From assembly GCA_050485785.1 (NCBI GenBank), contig JBJHCA010000104.1:1-9973 (forward strand): a DNA stretch of 9,973 nucleotides, written 5' to 3'. Of this stretch, positions 6,821-9,973 are shown piece by piece. Position numbers and translations under genes: made by a program. Position 1 is the first letter of the stretch; every line of letters begins with the position of its first letter. The notes beneath the pieces are model-generated. The model did no database searches, was not told the DNA's origin, and saw only the letters and a program-made list of their open reading frames with translations. The DNA is from JBJHCA01 sp050485785. GTDB taxonomy: Bacteria > Bacteroidota > Bacteroidia > Chitinophagales > Saprospiraceae.

Positions 6821-6849
6821 TCATTTTAAGACCGGCTCATTAATATTGT

Positions 6850-7689
6850 ATGATTCTCAAAAGCAAAAGTGAAATTGAACTGATACGTCAGAATTGCCTG
6901 ATGGTATCCGATGTACTTGCACTTGTTGCCGGAGTGATCAAACCCGGAGTAACCGGTAAATATCTTGATCAGCTTGCCGAGGAATATATACGGGATCAGG
7001 GGGCTGAACCCGGTTTCAAGGGGTACAATGGTTTTCCTTCTACGCTATGTATCTCGATCAACCAGGCTGTAGTTCACGGCATTCCCACTGATATACCTTT
7101 TAACAATGGCGATATTGTCAGTATTGACTGTGGTGTCAAGATGAACGGCTATTTTGGTGATGCTGCATTCACCTTCCCCATTGGCGATATCTCTTATGAA
7201 GCCTATGAGCTTTGTTCGGTAACCAAAACAGCATTGTACCTGGGTATTGAAAAAGCTTTGATTAACAACAGAGTGGGGGATGTAAGCTTTGCCATCCAGC
7301 ATTATACAGAAACGGTAAACTCCTTTGGTGTGGTTAGAGAATTGGTTGGCCATGGATTAGGGCAATCACTGCACGAGCCCCCCGAAGTACCCAATTTCGG
7401 CAAACGGGGGAGAGGCCCTAAGTTAAAGGAGGGTTTGGTTATTGCCATTGAGCCTATGATCAACCTGGGATCGCGCAGAGTTAAGCAATTGCCAGATGGC
7501 TGGACTATAGTTACAGCAGATGGTAAACCTTCTGCTCATTATGAACACAGCATTGCTGTAACTGCTGACGGGCCGGATATTCTCAGTGACCATGTTCGTA
7601 TTGAGGATGCCCTGAAAAAAAATGAAAATATTCATGACATTCCGGTAAAAAAAGCAGATATTTGCAGTCCGAAAAATATGCCGATCTGA
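6850..7689 (+). CDS. map: type I methionine aminopeptidase (MetAP)
   Basis: Cytosolic metalloprotease that removes the initiator methionine from nascent proteins when the second residue is small. All expected catalytic and metal-binding residues are present: H76 (VVHGIPTD), D93 and D104 (SIDCGVKMNGYFGDAAF), H168 (GHGLG), H175 (LHEPP), E201 (IEPM) and E232 (HYEHS), matching H79, D97, D108, H171, H178, E204 and E235 in E. coli. The 279 residues exceed the usual 250-265. The additional C-terminal segment starts after an A8 run at 7615-7622, discussed under findings. The stop is one base before the infA start (TGATATG), suggesting coupled translation. Placement between secY and infA is typical of Bacteroidota and of several other phyla. 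Confidence 0.96.
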   Translation: MILKSKSEIELIRQNCLMVSDVLALVAGVIKPGVTGKYLDQLAEEYIRDQGAEPGFKGYNGFPSTLCISINQAVVHGIPTDIPFNNGDIVSIDCGVKMNGYFGDAAFTFPIGDISYEAYELCSVTKTALYLGIEKALINNRVGDVSFAIQHYTETVNSFGVVRELVGHGLGQSLHEPPEVPNFGKRGRGPKLKEGLVIAIEPMINLGSRRVKQLPDGWTIVTADGKPSAHYEHSIAVTADGPDILSDHVRIEDALKKNENIHDIPVKKADICSPKNMPI

Positions 7690-7690
7690 T

Positions 7691-7909
7691 ATGGCTAAAC
7701 AAGGGTTAATAAAACAAGACGGTGTCATACTTGAAGCCTTGTCAAACGCGATGTTTCGCGTGAGGCTTGAAAATGATCACCAGATCATCGCAACCATCAG
7801 CGGCAAAATGAGGATGAATTATATCCGGATTTTGCCTGGTGACAAGGTTTCGGTTGAAATGTCACCTTATGACCTGAGTCGGGGACGCATTATTTATCGA
7901 TATAAATAA
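7691..7909 (+). CDS. infA: translation initiation factor IF-1
   Basis: IF1 binds the 30S A site during initiation and assists IF2 and IF3 in selecting the start codon and initiator tRNA. At 72 residues it has the standard length and a single S1-like OB fold. Recognisable segments are MAKQGLIKQDGVILEALSNA, MFRVRLENDHQIIATISGKM (about 21-40) and the basic loop and C-terminus RMNYIRILPGDKV (41-53), then SPYDLSRGRIIYRYK. Only one base separates it from the map stop, so ribosomes finishing map may reinitiate here. rpmJ follows after 17 nt; infA-rpmJ is a widely conserved pair. Confidence 0.98.
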   Translation: MAKQGLIKQDGVILEALSNAMFRVRLENDHQIIATISGKMRMNYIRILPGDKVSVEMSPYDLSRGRIIYRYK

Positions 7910-7926
7910 GAAAAAAACGCATTGTT

Positions 7927-8043
7927 ATGAAAGTGAGAGCTTCCATAAAGAAGAGATCCGCGGAGTGCAAAATTGTACGCCGAAAGGGTAAACTGTATAT
8001 TATTAACAAGAAGAACCCGAAGTTCAAGCAACGTCAGGGATAA
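7927..8043 (+). CDS. rpmJ: 50S ribosomal protein L36 (bL36), zinc-free form
   Basis: Small large-subunit protein bL36 that inserts among 23S rRNA helices near the factor-binding side. I translated it directly: 38 codons from ATG at 7927 to TAA at 8041-8043, opening MKVRASIKKRSAECKIVRRK and ending in NKKNPKFKQRQG, the universal L36 ending. The zinc-binding form has three Cys and one His at about 11, 14, 27 and 33. Here these positions are S11, C14, N27 and F33, so only one ligand survives and zinc cannot be held. This cysteine-poor version is typical of Bacteroidota. It lies 17 nt after infA and 12 nt before rpsM. Confidence 0.97.
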   Translation: MKVRASIKKRSAECKIVRRKGKLYIINKKNPKFKQRQG

Positions 8044-8055
8044 ACTCATTGGATT

Positions 8056-8424
8056 ATGGCACGTATTGCTGGTGTAGATCTACCTAGAAACAAAAGAGGC
8101 ATAATTGCCCTTACCTACATTTATGGTATTGGTCCCACGCTTTCCGGAAATATTCTGGACAAAGCCCAGGTGGATCATAATGTTAAGGTTAATGACTGGA
8201 CGGATGAGAATATCAGGGATATCCGAATGGTTATTACCGATGAGCACAAGGTAGAAGGTGCCTTGCGTTCGGAAGTGCAACTGAGTATCAAGCGATTGAT
8301 GGATATTGGTTGCTACCGTGGTCTCAGACACAGAAAAGGACTTCCGGTGCGCGGACAAAGCACCAAAACCAATGCCCGCACTCGTAAAGGAAGGAAGAAA
8401 ACCGTAGCCAACAAGAAGAAGTAA
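8056..8424 (+). CDS. rpsM: 30S ribosomal protein S13 (uS13)
   Basis: Small-subunit head protein uS13, which forms inter-subunit bridges with L5 and contacts P-site tRNA through its C-terminal tail. It has 122 residues, in the usual 115-126 range. The N-terminal MARIAGVDLPRNKRG and the TYIYGIGPTLSGNIL helix-two-turn-helix region (20-34) are diagnostic, as is the C-terminal GLRHRKGLPVRGQSTKTNAR at 89-108. The tail beyond that is strongly basic (RKGRKKTVANKKK), as expected for the part that reaches tRNA. In many bacteria this gene opens the alpha operon. The upstream gap here is only 12 nt with no promoter match, so it is probably co-transcribed with rpmJ. Confidence 0.98.
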   Translation: MARIAGVDLPRNKRGIIALTYIYGIGPTLSGNILDKAQVDHNVKVNDWTDENIRDIRMVITDEHKVEGALRSEVQLSIKRLMDIGCYRGLRHRKGLPVRGQSTKTNARTRKGRKKTVANKKK

Positions 8425-8459
8425 CCGCTAAATTATTCGCATAATCATCACTTTGTGTT

Positions 8460-8852
8460 ATGGCAAAAGCTAGATCAAGAAAAGCCAAAAAGCTCAATGT
8501 TAATGTGTCTCCCGACGGATTCGCATACATCAAGGCTTCATTCAACAATATCATTGTTACCCTAACCAATAATCAGGGGCAGACAATATCATGGGCTTCC
8601 GCCGGTAAAGCCGGTTTCAGAGGCTCCAAGAAAAACACGCCTTATGCTGCACAGATTGCCGCTTCGGATGCTGCCAAAACAGCTTACGAGCATGGCCTGA
8701 GAAACTGTGTTGTATATGTTAAAGGCCCCGGCTCCGGCAGAGAGGCAGCAATTCGTGGAATTCATACTTCCGGTATTAATGTAACATTGATCAAAGACGT
8801 TACGCCAATTCCTCATAACGGTTGCCGCCCGCCTAAACGTCGCCGGGTTTAA
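8460..8852 (+). CDS. rpsK: 30S ribosomal protein S11 (uS11)
   Basis: Small-subunit platform protein uS11, close to the E-site mRNA and the anti-Shine-Dalgarno end of 16S rRNA. At 130 residues it has the normal length. Family features are AYIKASFNNIIVTLTNNQGQ (22-41), SWASAGKAGFRGSKKNTPYA (44-63), the KGPGSGREAAIRG loop (88-100) and the C-terminus DVTPIPHNGCRPPKRRRV (113-130). The Asn120-Gly121 pair is the conserved isoaspartate-prone site known in S11. In Bacteroidota ribosomes S11 lies near the S21/S18 site thought to sequester the 16S 3' tail, consistent with the general lack of Shine-Dalgarno sequences in this window. Confidence 0.98.
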   Translation: MAKARSRKAKKLNVNVSPDGFAYIKASFNNIIVTLTNNQGQTISWASAGKAGFRGSKKNTPYAAQIAASDAAKTAYEHGLRNCVVYVKGPGSGREAAIRGIHTSGINVTLIKDVTPIPHNGCRPPKRRRV

Positions 8853-8895
8853 TCGCGTTTCCCACGATCAGATAAAATTTGAAAGTTTATTAATT

Positions 8896-9507
8896 ATGGC
8901 AAGATATACCGGACCAAGAACAAAAAAGGCAAGAGCATTTGGTGAGCCTATTTTTGGATTCGATAAGGCTTTTGAACGGAGGAAATACCCCCCGGGACAA
9001 CACGGCAATTCCAAGCGTCGTAAGAACAAATCTGATTACGCAATGCAATTAATGGAAAAGCAAAAGGCTAAATATACTTACGGCGTATTGGAGCGTCAGT
9101 TCAGAAACCTTTTTGACAAAGCATCCAGTAAAATTGGTGTAACCGGTGAAGTGTTGCTTCAGCTGCTCGAGTCCAGACTGGATAATACTGTTTACAGACT
9201 TGGAATTGCACCTACACGCAGAGCGGCCAGACAGTTGGTTTCTCATAAGCACATTATGGTCAATGGCGTTCTGTCCAACACACCATCATTGTCTCTTCGC
9301 CCTGGTGATGTAGTGAAAGTGAGACCCAAATCTCTGGGTCTTCAGGTTGTTCAGGATTCTCTTCAGTCGAAAAAGGAAGTCAGAAAGTTTGGCTGGCTTG
9401 AGTGGAACCCTGATAAGCATGAAGGAGTTTATTTGCAACATCCTGAGCGCGATCAGATTCCGGAAAAAATCAATGAGCAGCTAATTGTTGAATTATATTC
9501 TAAATAA
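8896..9507 (+). CDS. rpsD: 30S ribosomal protein S4 (uS4), zinc-free form
   Basis: Primary 16S rRNA-binding protein uS4, which nucleates 5'-domain assembly and affects decoding fidelity. In E. coli it also represses the alpha operon. It has 203 residues against a usual 200-209. The N-terminal domain includes FERRKYPPGQHG (26-37), and the S4 RNA-binding domain signature runs from LESRLDNTVYRLG (91-103) through RRAARQLVSHKHIMVNG (108-124). The protein contains no cysteine, so it belongs to the zinc-free class; zinc-binding S4 proteins carry an N-terminal Cys cluster. It ends in VELYSK. A 94-nt gap with a terminator-like hairpin separates it from rpoA. Confidence 0.98.
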   Translation: MARYTGPRTKKARAFGEPIFGFDKAFERRKYPPGQHGNSKRRKNKSDYAMQLMEKQKAKYTYGVLERQFRNLFDKASSKIGVTGEVLLQLLESRLDNTVYRLGIAPTRRAARQLVSHKHIMVNGVLSNTPSLSLRPGDVVKVRPKSLGLQVVQDSLQSKKEVRKFGWLEWNPDKHEGVYLQHPERDQIPEKINEQLIVELYSK

Positions 9508-9542
9508 TGGCTGTTGGCCTGAAAGGTAAATAGTTAGAGTAT

Positions 9543-9575
9543 GCCAATCAAGTACCTTTATTTGATTGGCTTTCT
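9543..9575 (+). terminator. intrinsic terminator-like hairpin between rpsD and rpoA
   Basis: Left arm GCCAATCAAGTA at 9543-9554 pairs with TATTTGATTGGC at 9559-9570 over 12 bp with one G-U wobble, leaving a 4-nt loop, CCTT. It is followed immediately by TTTCTTCGTC, a short U-rich tract. This is the best Rho-independent terminator shape in the window. It starts 36 nt after the rpsD stop and ends about 30 nt before the rpoA start. If efficient, it would lower or separate rpoA expression from the ribosomal protein genes. I found no exact TAnnTTTG promoter downstream of it. Structure seen; termination inferred. Confidence 0.7.
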
Positions 9576-9601
9576 TCGTCAAATATTAATTATCTCCTCC
9601 T

Positions 9602-9973
9602 ATGAGCATACTTAATTTTCAAACTCCGGATAAGATCATCATGCAAAAAGCCGATGATTTTTTCGGCACTTTTGAGTTTAAACCCCTGGAGCCGGGTTTT
9701 GGACAAACCATTGGAAACTCTCTGCGCAGGGTATTGCTTTCTTCCCTTGAAGGTTGTGCTATAACTGCAGTGAGAATTGCCGGTGTAGATCACGAATTTT
9801 CTACCATCGACGGCGTTGTTGAAGACATGGTTGAGGTGATCCTTAACCTGAAGCAGGTTCGTTTGAAGCAGAACGTTCCTATGGAGTTTGGAGCCATGGA
9901 GAAGATCTATATCACCATTGCCGGAAAGGATAAGTTTGTTGCCGGTGAAATCGAAGAGCATACCAACCTGTTC
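9602..9973 (+). CDS. rpoA: DNA-directed RNA polymerase alpha subunit, N-terminal part (runs off window)
   Basis: The alpha subunit dimerises to seed assembly of RNA polymerase and contacts promoter UP elements and regulators through its C-terminal domain. Only the first 124 codons are present; the frame is still open at the window edge. I translated it from ATG at 9602. The start MSILNFQTPDKIIMQKADDF resembles Bacteroidota RpoA. The core dimerisation/beta-binding motif LEPGFGQTIGNSLRRVLLSS lies at 29-48, with HEFSTIDGVVEDMVEVILNL at 64-83, both typical of the alpha N-terminal domain. The C-terminal domain lies outside the window. Immediately upstream is a pyrimidine tract, CTCCTCC, instead of a ribosome-binding site. 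Confidence 0.97.
   Translation, partial: MSILNFQTPDKIIMQKADDFFGTFEFKPLEPGFGQTIGNSLRRVLLSSLEGCAITAVRIAGVDHEFSTIDGVVEDMVEVILNLKQVRLKQNVPMEFGAMEKIYITIAGKDKFVAGEIEEHTNLF

Noticed and set aside
6841..6848. TAATATTG, a one-mismatch match to the TAnnTTTG promoter element before map
   Set aside because: It ends one base before the map ATG, so a transcript starting from it would begin inside the gene.
98..7990. 12-mer GCCGAAAGGGTA shared by the rplP leader (98-109) and rpmJ (7979-7990)
   Set aside because: A few shared 12-mers are expected by chance in a 10-kb window, and the flanking bases differ.
8448..8455. TCACTTTG, a one-mismatch promoter match upstream of rpsK
   Set aside because: Only four bases separate it from the rpsK ATG and the mismatch is at the conserved second position; probably chance.
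8873..8881. TAAAATTTG before rpsD as a possible promoter
   Set aside because: It has three bases instead of two between TA and TTTG, and there is no -33 element; AT-rich intergenic sequence gives such matches by chance.
9590..9961. 123-codon open frame on the - strand opposite rpoA
   Set aside because: Antisense to a clear RpoA N-terminal domain; nothing recognisable in its translation.
1..9973. Hidden novel system such as a defence island, mobile element, CRISPR array or riboswitch
   Set aside because: Virtually every base is accounted for by conserved ribosomal-cluster genes with short gaps. No direct-repeat arrays, terminal inverted repeats, transposase motifs or tRNA-like folds were seen.

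Overview
This window is an ordinary, well conserved stretch of the bacterial S10-spc-alpha ribosomal protein cluster. All genes are on the + strand and run from rplP to the first 124 codons of rpoA. I see 20 complete protein genes and one truncated gene, and no mobile element, CRISPR array, tRNA, rRNA or defence-type gene.

The organism looks like a member of the Bacteroidota. The evidence is: (a) the Bacteroidota-style promoter element TATCTTTG (consensus TAnnTTTG) just upstream of rplP; (b) start codons that mostly lack a Shine-Dalgarno sequence and follow AT-rich tracts; (c) zinc-free versions of L36, S14 and S4; (d) the gene order secY-map-infA-rpmJ-rpsM-rpsK-rpsD-rpoA without adk next to secY; and (e) an RpoA N-terminus of the Bacteroidota type. 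I cannot assign genus or order from this alone. GC content is moderate, roughly mid-40s percent by eye.

Layout: bases 1-139 hold the unidentified end of an upstream frame plus a promoter and short leader. Bases 140-5358 hold rplP, rpmC, rpsQ, rplN, rplX, rplE, rpsN, rpsH, rplF, rplR, rpsE, rpmD and rplO, with gaps of 8-38 nt and one 1-nt overlap (rplX/rplE). SecY, the protein-conducting channel, is at 5379-6755 and is followed by a 94-nt gap with a perfect 13-bp hairpin. Bases 6850-9507 hold map, infA, rpmJ, rpsM, rpsK and rpsD. A second 94-nt gap carries an intrinsic-terminator-like hairpin before rpoA, which runs off the right edge.

Functionally, the cluster couples production of large- and small-subunit ribosomal proteins with translation initiation (IF1), N-terminal methionine removal (MetAP), membrane protein export (SecY) and transcription (RpoA). 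Points worth a second look are the promoter and missing rpsC to the left of rplP, the basic C-terminal tail on L29, the two long intergenic hairpins, and an A8 homopolymer in map sitting exactly where the protein would be expected to end. I found no convincing evidence of a novel system.
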